In this document: in pieces, positions 8,411 through 16,980 of the stretch | How the letters are laid out: every line of letters starts with the position of its first letter | Position numbering within the stretch: the first letter of the stretch is position 1 | Source: CAVTQY01 sp963736975 | GTDB taxonomy: Bacteria > Pseudomonadota > Alphaproteobacteria > Acetobacterales > Acetobacteraceae | Direction: 5' to 3' | Length of the DNA: 64,000 bases | Assembly: GCA_963736975.1 (NCBI GenBank) | Contig: CAVTQY010000001.1 | Location: forward strand, 806,001 to 870,000 | Position numbers and translations under genes: made by a program | Notes under the pieces: generated by a model | The model's input: only the letters and a program-made list of their open reading frames with translations | What the model was told of the DNA's origin: nothing | The model's database searches: none

Positions 8411-9163
8411 TCAGAACTGGTACCGGCGTAAGCCACCATCGACCGGGATCACCGCCCCGGTGATGTAACGGGCCAGCGGCGAGACGAGAAACACCGCCAG
8501 AACCGCCAGGTCCTCCGGTTCGCCCCAGTATTTCACCGGTATCTCGGTCTCCGCGAAGTGTTTGCGATAGTCCTCGGGGTAGTTGCGGCGGATCTGCTCG
8601 CTCATGATGCGGCCGGGCGGGATCGAGTTCACCGTGATGCCGTATTTGCCGACCTCGCGCGACAGGCCCTTCGCCCAGGCATGCAGCGCGGCTTTCGCGG
8701 AGAACGCCGCGTTCAGGCCCTCCGGCTCGCTCTTGCCGGTGATGTTGATGATCCGGCCCCAACGCCGCTCGATCATCTGCGGCAGCAGGGCTTGGGCAAG
8801 CTGGCGCTGGCGGGTGAAGTTCAGCGTCATCGCCTCGGCCCAGCGTTCGTCCGGCGCATCCACCGGCAGCGGACGGCTGCCCCCGGCGCAGTTCACTAGA
8901 ATATCGACAGAGCCGAGCTGCTGCTGCGCGAGATCGGACACCCGTTCGGCCGCGTCCTCGGCCATGATGTCCTGCACGATCAGCACCGGCGCCGGCCCGC
9001 CGGTTGCGACGATCTCCCCGGCCAGTGCTTCGAGCAAGGTCATGCGCCGCGCGACGGCGGCGACGCGTACGCCTTCGACCGCGAGAGCCTTGGCGATGGC
9101 GCGCCCGATCCCCATGCTGGCGCCCGTGACCAGCGCGGTTCTGTCGCAAAGTTGCAGGTCCAT
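8411..9163 (-). CDS. Short-chain dehydrogenase/reductase-like protein lacking the catalytic Tyr
   Basis: A 250-residue SDR with the NAD(P)-binding TGASMGIG (13-20), the NCAGG stabilising motif (91-95) and the C-terminal cofactor/substrate segment IPPGRI. In the catalytic YxxxK motif, Lys157 is present but the Tyr position is Ala153 (EGLNAAFSAK), so this is not a standard SDR active site. It may be a divergent class using another acid/base, or a non-dehydrogenase. The start is set at 9163; reading further upstream would run through the divergent promoter region. It leads a minus-strand group with the FMN monooxygenase, divergent from the acyl-CoA synthetase at 9237. Confidence 0.82.
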   Translation of the reverse strand: MDLQLCDRTALVTGASMGIGRAIAKALAVEGVRVAAVARRMTLLEALAGEIVATGGPAPVLIVQDIMAEDAAERVSDLAQQQLGSVDILVNCAGGSRPLPVDAPDERWAEAMTLNFTRQRQLAQALLPQMIERRWGRIINITGKSEPEGLNAAFSAKAALHAWAKGLSREVGKYGITVNSIPPGRIMSEQIRRNYPEDYRKHFAETEIPVKYWGEPEDLAVLAVFLVSPLARYITGAVIPVDGGLRRYQF

Positions 9164-9236
9164 GCCGCCGAGCTTCCGCCGTGCTGTACGCGCAGGTACG
9201 CTAGGCGAGGCCACGTCTCCCGGCAAGGAAGCAACG

Positions 9237-10868
9237 ATGTCGATCTTCGAGCAGGGCCTCGAGCGCAATGCGGCGAATTATGTGCCGCTCTCGCCGGTCT
9301 CCTTCCTGGTGCGGGCGGCGCATGTTTATCCGCGGCGCACTGCCGTGATTCATGGCCCCCGCCGCATCACCTATGCGGGGTTCCTGGAGCGGGCACGACG
9401 GCTGGCGAGCGCGCTGGCCGGCGCAGGCGTCGGCAAGGGCGACACCGTCGCCGTCATCGCCCCCAACATCCCAGAGATGCTGGAGGCGCACCACGCCGTG
9501 CCGATGCTGGGCGCCGTGCTCTGTCCGATCAACACGCGGCTGGATGCTGCGGCGATCGCGTTCATCCTGCGGCACGGCGAGGCGAAAGTGCTGTTGGCCG
9601 ATCGCGAGCTGAGCGGGGTGATGATCCCGGCGCTCGCCGCGATGAGGAAGCCGCCGCTGGTAATCGGCATCGACGATCCGCTCGGCGCGGCAGGGGAGCC
9701 GGTCGGGGCGACCGACTACGAGTCGTTCATCGCCGGGGGTGATCCGGAGCATCCGGTAAGGTTGCCGGACGATGAGTGGCAGGCGATTTCGCTCAATTAC
9801 ACCTCCGGCACGACCGGCAACCCGAAAGGCGTCGTGCTGCACCATCGCGGCGCTTATCTGAATGCCTGCGCCAATGCGCTTGCGTTCCAGCTCTCGCCGC
9901 GGAGCGTCTATCTCTGGACGTTGCCGATGTTCCACTGCAACGGCTGGACCTATACCTGGGCCGTCACGCTTGCCGGCGGCACGCATGTCTGCCTCCGCCG
10001 CGTCGATCCGGCGCCGGTCTTCGCCGCCATCGCCGAGTATGGCGTGACGCATATGTGCGCCGCACCCATCGTGTTGACGATGCTGATCCACGCGCCGGAG
10101 ACCGTGCGGCGCGGCTTCCCGCAGACCGTGCAGATCGCCACCGGCGGCGCCGCTCCGCCCTCGACCGTTATCGCCGGGATGGAGGCGATGGGTTTTGCGG
10201 TCATACATCTCTATGCGCTGACGGAAAGCTACGGACCGGCAACGATCTGCCAATGGCAGCCGGGGCTCGACGAGCTGCCGGTGGATCGAAAAGCCGCTTT
10301 CATGGCCCGCCAAGGGGTGGGGCACCCGCTGCTGGAAGCGGCGGCTGTGCTCGACCCGGAAACCCTGGCCCCGGTGCCGGCCGATGGCGCGTCGATGGGC
10401 GAGCTCATGCTGCGCTCCAACACCGTGATGATGGGCTATCTCAAGAACACGGCGGCAACCGCGGAAAGCTTTGCCGGTGGCTGGTACCACACGGGCGACC
10501 TCGCTGTGCTGCATTCCGACAATTACGTGGAGATAAAGGACCGCGCGAAGGACATCATCATCTCGGGCGGCGAGAACATCAGCTCGCTGGAGGTCGAAGA
10601 GGTCCTGTATCGGCACCCCGACGTGATGGAAGCCGCGGTGGTGGCCCAGCCGGACGAAACCTGGGGCGAGACGCCGCATGCCTTCGTCGGCTTGAAGCCA
10701 GGCGCCTCGGTTGATGCGGGTAATATTATCGCTTGGTGCCGCGCCAATCTTGCACACTACAAGTGCCCGCGCTCCGTGTCCTTCGGGCAATTGCCGAAGA
10801 CATCAACAGGTAAAATCCAGAAATACGAACTGCGCGAGCGCGCCCGGGCCAGTCGGCGCCAGTCCTGA
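9237..10868 (+). CDS. AMP-dependent acyl-CoA synthetase
   Basis: A 543-residue adenylate-forming ligase. The core motifs are all visible: the P-loop-like YTSGTTGNPKG, the ALTESYGP adenine-binding stretch (A5), GWYHTGDLA (A7), KDIIISGGENISS (A8) and the C-terminal catalytic lysine in PKTSTGKIQKYEL (A10). It activates a carboxylic acid to acyl-AMP and then acyl-CoA; similarity is to the medium-chain/aryl (FadD3, BCL-like, acyl-CoA synthetase YngI) group. The open frame continues far upstream of 9237, but an AAGGAA ribosome-binding site at 9225-9230 and the start of family similarity select this ATG. Divergent from the SDR/monooxygenase genes, it may feed the same catabolic route. Confidence 0.9.
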   Translation: MSIFEQGLERNAANYVPLSPVSFLVRAAHVYPRRTAVIHGPRRITYAGFLERARRLASALAGAGVGKGDTVAVIAPNIPEMLEAHHAVPMLGAVLCPINTRLDAAAIAFILRHGEAKVLLADRELSGVMIPALAAMRKPPLVIGIDDPLGAAGEPVGATDYESFIAGGDPEHPVRLPDDEWQAISLNYTSGTTGNPKGVVLHHRGAYLNACANALAFQLSPRSVYLWTLPMFHCNGWTYTWAVTLAGGTHVCLRRVDPAPVFAAIAEYGVTHMCAAPIVLTMLIHAPETVRRGFPQTVQIATGGAAPPSTVIAGMEAMGFAVIHLYALTESYGPATICQWQPGLDELPVDRKAAFMARQGVGHPLLEAAAVLDPETLAPVPADGASMGELMLRSNTVMMGYLKNTAATAESFAGGWYHTGDLAVLHSDNYVEIKDRAKDIIISGGENISSLEVEEVLYRHPDVMEAAVVAQPDETWGETPHAFVGLKPGASVDAGNIIAWCRANLAHYKCPRSVSFGQLPKTSTGKIQKYELRERARASRRQS

Positions 10869-10954
10869 CCGCAGACCAGAGGGGTTGCATCCCGAGTTCA
10901 GTTTCCGCAACATGGCTGAGCCCGGGTGGGCCACGTCAATGCGGAGAAGAACAA

Positions 10955-11536
10955 ATGGGGAATTACCATGAAGCGGATGCCGCATGTGCGGAAGTATCCG
11001 CTCGTTACGATTTGTTCTGTGGATCGCAATTGGAACGAAGCACGCCGTCCCATCCGGGATTGGAAGAAGTTCAGTCGGGCGTCTTGCCCCACCCAAGTTC
11101 GATCTCGACGATATTAAGGTCTGGTCTCGCTTGTCTCGCCACACGCTTGCGCGGGAGGGTGTTGTTCGGGCTTCTTGCCGGCGCCGTCGTGGCGCTGCCT
11201 CATGGCAAGGCCGATGCGCGCATGGCACAACACCAGGCCGGCTGGGCTGGAGAGACCGGCGTCGCCTCCTTCTACGGGCGTTCGCATCAGGGGCAGCGGA
11301 CCGCCAGCGGTAGCCGCTTCAACGATGCGGGCTTAACCGCGGCGCATCCCTGGCTGCCGTTCGGGACCAAGGTGCGGGTGACGGTGCTGACTACCGGGCG
11401 ATCGGTGATCGTCACGATCACCGATCGGTTGCCGGCGCGGCTGCGCATCGTCGATCTCTCGCTCGGGGCGGCGCGCCTGCTCGGCATTGTCGGGCAGGGG
11501 ATCGCCAAGGTGTCGCTTGAGCCGGTGGCCCTGTAG
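10955..11536 (+). CDS. RlpA-like double-psi beta-barrel protein, uncertain N-terminus
   Basis: The C-terminal ~95 residues are a clear RlpA domain (septal ring lytic transglycosylase family): GVASFYGRSHQGQRTASG, AAHPWLPFGTKVRVTVL, VTITDRLPARLRIVDLSL. The conserved NDRGPF loop is changed to TDRLPARL, keeping the Asp. A signal peptide (VLFGLLAGAVVALPHGKADA) precedes the domain. The ATG at 10955 has a GGAGAAG motif upstream but would put about 70 unlike-anything residues before the signal peptide. A TTG at 11147 or GTG at 11159 would give a normal secreted protein of about 125-129 residues, and I think one of these may be the true start. Likely a periplasmic peptidoglycan-active protein. Confidence 0.65.
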   Translation: MGNYHEADAACAEVSARYDLFCGSQLERSTPSHPGLEEVQSGVLPHPSSISTILRSGLACLATRLRGRVLFGLLAGAVVALPHGKADARMAQHQAGWAGETGVASFYGRSHQGQRTASGSRFNDAGLTAAHPWLPFGTKVRVTVLTTGRSVIVTITDRLPARLRIVDLSLGAARLLGIVGQGIAKVSLEPVAL

Positions 11537-11555
11537 CCGATCAGTCCGCGGCCGA

Positions 11556-13019
11556 TCAATCCGCCGCGGCGGGCTGACCGGCGACTTGCGGCTTCGGCGC
11601 CCGCCCGGTCAGGTCGTCTCCGGCCGAGCGCGGCATCAGCAAGGCGATCGGCGCCGCCGCCAGGGTGAACAGCGACACCGCAACAAAGGCGATGCTGAAA
11701 TCCACGGGCTGCGGCGGATGGTGGCCGGAGAGCCCCATCGAAGCGAACAGTGCCACCGCGCCGGCGGAGATACCGATCGTCGCCGCTAATTGCTGGGCGG
11801 CTGTATAGAGGCTGGTGGCGGCGCTCATGCGCCGGCGCGGCACGTCGCCATAGGCCAGGGTGTTGTAAGCGGTGAACTGCAGCGAGCGGAAGAACCCGCC
11901 GATCAGCAGCGCAGCATAGATGGCGGCCGCCGGCCAGGCCGGGCGGAACGCCGCGCAGATCGCGATCATCGCCGCGGAGATCAGTCCATTCCAGACCAGC
12001 GTGTCGCGGAAGCCGAACTGGCGCAGCGCCCATTGCGCCACCGGCTTCATCACCAGCGCTCCGGCCGAGCTGGCGAAGGTGATCAGCCCGCTCTGCAAGG
12101 CCGAATCGCCGAATCCAACCTGCAGCATCAGCGGCAGCAGGAACGGTATGGCGCCGATCCCTATGCGGAACAGCATCATCGCCGAGATCGCCACCCCGAA
12201 GCAGGGCAACCGCATCAGAGAAAGATCGAGCAGCGGCGAGGCATGCGTGCGCGCGTGCAGGAAATAGGCGATCCCGGCGAGCAGGCCGACCGCGACCAGG
12301 GCAGCGGTCAACGCCGGCGGCACGACCCCACGCCCTATCGTCTCGAGCCCGAACATCAACCCGGAGAGCGCGACTGCCGAGAACAGCAGGCCGAGCGCAT
12401 CGAAGCGCCCCGGAGGCGGCTCGCGGATGTCGTCAATGAACATCCCGACCAGGACGATACCGAGTATCCCGATCGGCACATTGATCTCGAAAATCCAGCG
12501 CCACGAGAAATAGGTGACGATGAAGCCGCCGAGCGGCGGCCCCAGCACCGGCCCGACCAGGGCGGGCGTGGTGAGCCAAGCCATCGCCGCGACCAGCTCG
12601 TGCCGCGGCGTGGTGCGCAGCATAACCAGCCGCCCGACCGGGACCATCATCGCCCCGCCAACGCCTTGCAGGACGCGGGCCAGCACCAGGAACCAGAGCG
12701 AGTTCGCCTGGCCGCAGAGGACCGAGCCCACCGTGAACACGGCTATGGCGGCGCGAAATACGGTGCGCGTGCCGTAGCGGTCGGCGATCCAGCCGCTGGC
12801 CGGGATGAACACGGCGACGCTGAGCAGGTACGCGGTCAGCGCCACGTTCATATGCACTGCATCGACGCCGAACGCCTTGGCCATGGTCGGCAAGGCCGTG
12901 GCGATGACAGTGGAATCGAGGTTCTGCATGAACAGGGCGCAGGCCACGATCATCGCGGTCAGCCGCGTGCGACGGCTGGTACGGGCGCGGCCGGGCGCCC
13001 CGGCCCCGGGAGTCGTCAT
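11556..13019 (-). CDS. DHA2-family MFS multidrug exporter (EmrB/QacA type)
   Basis: A 487-residue 14-helix major facilitator. It has FMQNLDSTVIATALP in helix 1 (motif D1 of the DHA2 family), GWIADRYGTRTVF (motif A), LARVLQGVGGAMMVPVGRL (motif B) and WLTTPALVGPVLGPPLGG (motif C, antiporter). These features mean proton-driven drug or metabolite export. It is the last gene of a minus-strand operon, 27 bp after the M81-family gene, so its cargo may be a product or toxic intermediate of that pathway. No membrane-fusion (EmrA) partner is adjacent here. Confidence 0.88.
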   Translation of the reverse strand: MTTPGAGAPGRARTSRRTRLTAMIVACALFMQNLDSTVIATALPTMAKAFGVDAVHMNVALTAYLLSVAVFIPASGWIADRYGTRTVFRAAIAVFTVGSVLCGQANSLWFLVLARVLQGVGGAMMVPVGRLVMLRTTPRHELVAAMAWLTTPALVGPVLGPPLGGFIVTYFSWRWIFEINVPIGILGIVLVGMFIDDIREPPPGRFDALGLLFSAVALSGLMFGLETIGRGVVPPALTAALVAVGLLAGIAYFLHARTHASPLLDLSLMRLPCFGVAISAMMLFRIGIGAIPFLLPLMLQVGFGDSALQSGLITFASSAGALVMKPVAQWALRQFGFRDTLVWNGLISAAMIAICAAFRPAWPAAAIYAALLIGGFFRSLQFTAYNTLAYGDVPRRRMSAATSLYTAAQQLAATIGISAGAVALFASMGLSGHHPPQPVDFSIAFVAVSLFTLAAAPIALLMPRSAGDDLTGRAPKPQVAGQPAAAD

Positions 13020-13046
13020 TCGGCAAGAATGGCCCCCACGCGGAGA

Positions 13047-14606
13047 TCAGGAAAGAGCTTCGCCGCCCGTGTCGGGACTCCAGTTCGCATCATCGTCGAT
13101 CGGCAGCACCGGGCGGGGCATGTAGCGCCAGTCGAAGCGCGACAGCACCGGGCTGGTGAGGCCGGGCGCATCGACCTCGACCACCTGGTCGTGGCGGAAA
13201 AATTCGTCGAAGCCGCCGCGGAAATGCCCGCGCGATTTCACCACGACGGCGCGCGCCGCCGCGATGTCCAGGCCGAACGCCTCCAGGAACACCGGATCGG
13301 CGCACTGGATACGGTTGGAAACCACGACGACCGTGATGCCATCCAGCGCGAGTGCCGCCGACTGCCCCAGCTCGATTGTATTGTCGGCGAAGATGCCGCG
13401 CCTGCCGCGCACATGCCCATCATGCAACGCACACACCACCGCCCTGGCGCCGAAAGGGTGCGCGAAGTCATCGCCCCCGCCGCGGTTGAACTTCGCTTCG
13501 AATGCAGCGCCGGTGCCGAGCGCGTGCGCCTCGGCCGCCAGGGCGGGGTCATGGATGACGCCGACGATCGCGTCCCGCACGCCGGCGCGATGGAACGCCT
13601 CCAGTAGCCACATCGTGTTGCCGCGCCCGCCGCCGCCGGGATTATCCGCGACGTCGGCGAAGATCAGCGGCGGCTTGCTCCGGTCCTCGGTGCCCTTCGC
13701 CAGCGCCACAGCGTCGTCGAGGGAAGTCAGTTTCGCACGGAACCGCTCGCGGCGCGCCCAGCCGGCTTGGGCAATCTCCCGCGCGAGCGCGGAGGCGGCG
13801 TCCGGGTCGGTGGCGGTCACCACTACTGTCAGGCCGTTGAACGGCGTGTCGGCGTAGGCGAAGCCGCCCATGACAGAAACATTCAGCACGTGCCCGGCAT
13901 ACGGTGCCTCGTGCATGCGTTGCTGGCCGAGATCGATCAGCTCGCCATAGGGCCGCTCCGTCGCATCGCGGCCGGTCAGCATTGTCACGGTCGGCGGCAC
14001 GATCGGCAGGCGCACATGCGCGAGATGGGTTTTCATGCCTCCCAGCAGCCGGCGCAACGTCTGTGCTGCTTCGGCGCCGCGCTCACGCATGTCGAGATGC
14101 GGGTTGGTACGGTAGCCGATATAGGCGTTCAACGTTTCCACATTGGCGGCCGAGACATTGGCGTGCAGGTCATATGTCGCGACCACCGGTGTCGCGGCGC
14201 CGAGCACGCGGCGGGTCATCGTCAGCAGCGTTCCCTCGGGGTCGTGGTCCTCGGTGGTCAGCCCGGCGCCGTGCAGCACGCAATAGACACCGTCGAGCTG
14301 CCCGTCGGTACGCAGCCCGGCTTCCCATTCCCGCAGCAGGCGGGAAAAGAATGCCTGTTCCACCGGTCCGTTCGGCTCCGCCATCGCGAGTGTGAGCGGC
14401 ACCGGTTGCCACGCTCCGGCCGCGTCCATATCGGCGACAAAGCCGGGCAGTTCGCCCAACATGCGCGGTGCCGGCGCGCGTGCCTCGGCCAGCATGGCGT
14501 CGCCGTGCAGCAGCGTCCGGGCGGCAAAATCCGCTTCGGTCGCGACCGGCGCAAATCGGTTGCATTCGATGGAAAATCCCAGCAACGCAATCCGCCGCCC
14601 GCTCAT
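13047..14606 (-). CDS. M81-family metallopeptidase (MlrC / microcystinase C-like)
   Basis: A 519-residue protein with the two-domain DUF1485/MlrC architecture. The N-terminal domain carries the conserved metal-site segments ATYDLHANVS (Asp146, His148) and GYRTNPHLDMRERG (His170, Asp172); the C-terminal MlrC domain starts near residue 300 with PLIFADVADNPGGGGRGNTM. MlrC hydrolyses linearised microcystin in sphingomonads; the far more common relatives in other soil bacteria have unknown amide or peptide substrates. The start overlaps the stop of the threonine-synthase-like gene by 4 bp (ATGA), indicating coupled translation. Confidence 0.85.
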   Translation of the reverse strand: MSGRRIALLGFSIECNRFAPVATEADFAARTLLHGDAMLAEARAPAPRMLGELPGFVADMDAAGAWQPVPLTLAMAEPNGPVEQAFFSRLLREWEAGLRTDGQLDGVYCVLHGAGLTTEDHDPEGTLLTMTRRVLGAATPVVATYDLHANVSAANVETLNAYIGYRTNPHLDMRERGAEAAQTLRRLLGGMKTHLAHVRLPIVPPTVTMLTGRDATERPYGELIDLGQQRMHEAPYAGHVLNVSVMGGFAYADTPFNGLTVVVTATDPDAASALAREIAQAGWARRERFRAKLTSLDDAVALAKGTEDRSKPPLIFADVADNPGGGGRGNTMWLLEAFHRAGVRDAIVGVIHDPALAAEAHALGTGAAFEAKFNRGGGDDFAHPFGARAVVCALHDGHVRGRRGIFADNTIELGQSAALALDGITVVVVSNRIQCADPVFLEAFGLDIAAARAVVVKSRGHFRGGFDEFFRHDQVVEVDAPGLTSPVLSRFDWRYMPRPVLPIDDDANWSPDTGGEALS

Positions 14607-15733
14607 AGGTTTTCTCCCAAGAGGCCGGCGATGGCCTGCGTCGCTTTCAGCCCGCTGCCGGTCAGTACCAATACAGTGGTCTGCGCGCCGGTGATCGTAC
14701 CGGCGTCAACCAGCTTGCCGAACGCGGCTGCGGTCTGTGCCGCGGTCGGCTCGACATAGACACCGAGCCGAGCGAGCGCGAGCGTTGCCTCGGCTATTTC
14801 CTGCTCGCTCAGCATCACCGCGCCGCCTTGTGTCTCGCGCAGGGCGCCGAGCACTTCGGGCAGGCGGATCGGCGCGGCGATGGCGGTGCCCTCGGCGATT
14901 GTCGGCTGGATTTCGAAGTCCTCCGGCACGGCGTCGCCGGCGACGAAGGCGGCGGCGATGGGGGCGCAATTGGCGGGCTGCGCCGCGAACAGCCGGGGCA
15001 TCGCATCGATCTCGCCGGTACGCAGCAACTCGGAGAAACCGATCTCGCAGCCCAGTACGTTCGAGCCCGCGCCGCACGGCATCACGACATTATCCGGGGC
15101 GCGGAAACCAAGATCTTCCCACAACTCGTAGGCCAGCGTCTTGGTGCCCTGAAGAAAGAATGGATGCCAGTTATGGCTGGCATAGAACACCTCCGCCGAA
15201 CGACGCACCGCCGCATCCGCCGTGTCCTGCCGCGTGCCCGGCACCAACTCCACCGTCGCCCCGTATGCGCGCATCGCAACTGTCTTGGCCGGACTGGTCG
15301 AGGCCGGTGTCATGATCGTGGCTCGCATGCCGCCGGCCGCGGCATAGGCGGCAACGGCGGCGCCGCCATTGCCTGAACTGTCCTCGAGAACGGCGGTCAC
15401 GCCCTGGGCACGCAGCAGCGACAGCATCACGCTGGCGCCCCGATCCTTGAAACTGCCGGTCGGCATGATCCAGTCGCATTTCAGCCAGACCGGCACATCG
15501 CTCAGCGTACGGCGGATCAGCGGCGTGCCGCCTTCCCCCATCGTGATAGCGTCCGCGACCGGCAGCGGCAGCGCCGCGCGGTAGCGCCATAAGCTGCGCG
15601 TCGCCGTATCGATAGCGGCGCGCGGGATGCCGTCCAGCGGCGTGAGCAGCAGGGGCGCCTGGCCCGGCCCACACCAGCGCGGCTCCTCGAGCGGGAAGGT
15701 CTCCCCGGTGCGTGGGTCGAGATAGGCCGGCAT
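14603..15733 (-). CDS. Threonine-synthase-like PLP-dependent enzyme
   Basis: A 376-residue fold-type II PLP enzyme. The PLP lysine is K96 in PTGSFKDRGA, the phosphate loop is DSSGNGGAAVAAYA, and GSGLK near the C-terminus is the base-binding segment. It resembles threonine synthase, but its coupling to an MlrC-like hydrolase and an exporter is unlike a biosynthetic thrC, which normally sits with hom/thrB or mppB. A beta-elimination or replacement reaction on a different hydroxy/amino acid is just as likely, so I give no gene symbol. First gene of the operon, divergent from the M20 gene with 84 bp between them. Confidence 0.8.
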   Translation of the reverse strand: MPAYLDPRTGETFPLEEPRWCGPGQAPLLLTPLDGIPRAAIDTATRSLWRYRAALPLPVADAITMGEGGTPLIRRTLSDVPVWLKCDWIMPTGSFKDRGASVMLSLLRAQGVTAVLEDSSGNGGAAVAAYAAAGGMRATIMTPASTSPAKTVAMRAYGATVELVPGTRQDTADAAVRRSAEVFYASHNWHPFFLQGTKTLAYELWEDLGFRAPDNVVMPCGAGSNVLGCEIGFSELLRTGEIDAMPRLFAAQPANCAPIAAAFVAGDAVPEDFEIQPTIAEGTAIAAPIRLPEVLGALRETQGGAVMLSEQEIAEATLALARLGVYVEPTAAQTAAAFGKLVDAGTITGAQTTVLVLTGSGLKATQAIAGLLGENL

Positions 15734-15817
15734 TCGTTGCTCCTGCGTCGCAAATTACGTTGCGCCCATGACTTAAGCCCCTTACGGTGCGGACGCATCT
15801 TCCGCCAAGTACCGGCC

Positions 15818-16947
15818 ATGAACAGCGCTCGCAAGCACGACACCGACGCAACCGATCTCGCCGGGCTAGCGCAAGAGCTGGTGGCGATCGATAGCCGCAG
15901 CTTCGTTTCCAACCTGCCCGTCGCCGAGCGCATCGAAGCGGCCTTGGCCGGCTTCGAGATCGAGCGGCTGGATTACGCCGATGCCGCCGGCGTGGCGAAA
16001 CGCGCGCTGGTCGCCCATCGGGGCGGCAGCGGGGGCGTGGCGCTGTCCGGTCATATGGATACGGTGCCGGATACGGGATGGCAGGAAGACCCCTGGTCCG
16101 CCCGTATCGATGCGGACGGTCTGTTGCACGGGCTGGGCAGCACCGACATGAAGGGGCCGGTGGCGGCCATCATCGCCGCCGCCCGTGCCTTGCTGCCGAC
16201 GGTGCCGATCACGCTGCTGATCACCACCGATGAGGAGACGACGAAGCAGGGCGCGCGGCAGATTGCCGCTCGATCGGCGCTGGTTCGGCGCGCACGGCCG
16301 CGCGGCATCATCGTGGCCGAACCGACCGGACTTGTCCCGGTTCGCGGCCATCGCAGCAGCATCGTTTCACCTGCATCGCGACGGGCGTGCAGGCCCACAG
16401 CAGCACCGGTCAGGGGCGCAACGCAAATTGGGAGGTGATCCCGTTCCTGGGGGAAATGAAGGCCGTGTTCGAGCGACTGCGCACCGACAAGACGCTGCTG
16501 GATGCTGCATACGATCCACCGTTCAGCGACTTCAACCTGGTCATCGACAATCACGGTGCGGCGCCGAATGTGACGGTGCCGAAGACGACGGTGCGCATCA
16601 AATTCCGCTATTCCGCCCATGTCGATCCGACCCCGGTCGTGACGGCAGTGCACGAAGCGGCAGCGCGCGCCGGCATCGCGGTGACTGAAGTGCGCGAGGG
16701 CGCCCCGCCGGAACTGGATGCCGGGCATCCACTGGTGCGGCTCTGCGCCGCTGCGGCCGGCACCCAGCCAAGGACCGCGCCATACGGCACCGATGCCTCC
16801 GAGTTGCAGGCGATTGCTCCCTGCGTGATTCTCGGGCCGGGCGACATCAACCAGGCGCATCGTCCCGGCGAGACGGTTCGTCTCGCCGATCTCGCCGCCG
16901 CGGTGCCGCTGTTCGTGCGCGTGGCCCGGGACGTCGCCGCCGGTTAG
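15818..16947 (+). pseudogene. M20-family peptidase/deacylase with one frameshift
   Basis: The gene encodes an ArgE/DapE-like zinc amidohydrolase in two frames. Frame 1 (15818 to about 16364) carries SGHMDTVPDTGW (His and catalytic Asp), GSTDMKGPVAA (bridging Asp), TTDEETTKQGA (catalytic Glu pair) and VAEPTG. The remaining domain (GVQAHSSTGQGRNANWEVIP to the C-terminal Zn-ligand region GPGDINQAHRPGETV) is in another frame ending at 16947. Insertion of one T in the TTT run at 16365-16367 would restore an unbroken, well-conserved protein of about 375 residues. This is a recent mutation or a base-calling error rather than a decayed gene. It is divergent from the threonine-synthase-like/MlrC operon and probably acts with it on N-acylated amino acids or small peptides. 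Confidence 0.85.
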
Positions 16948-16980
16948 ATGGCAACTCAGGAGGCCGTGCGCGTGGGATCG

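Noticed and set aside
9201..10790. Long open frame opposite the acyl-CoA synthetase
   Set aside because: It is antisense to a gene with all ligase motifs, is rich in Arg/His/Gly as expected for GC-rich shadow frames, and resembles no family.
11790..13607. 605-codon open frame opposite the DHA2 exporter
   Set aside because: Composition is Arg/His/Gln-rich shadow sequence; the exporter and M81 genes on the other strand explain the region.
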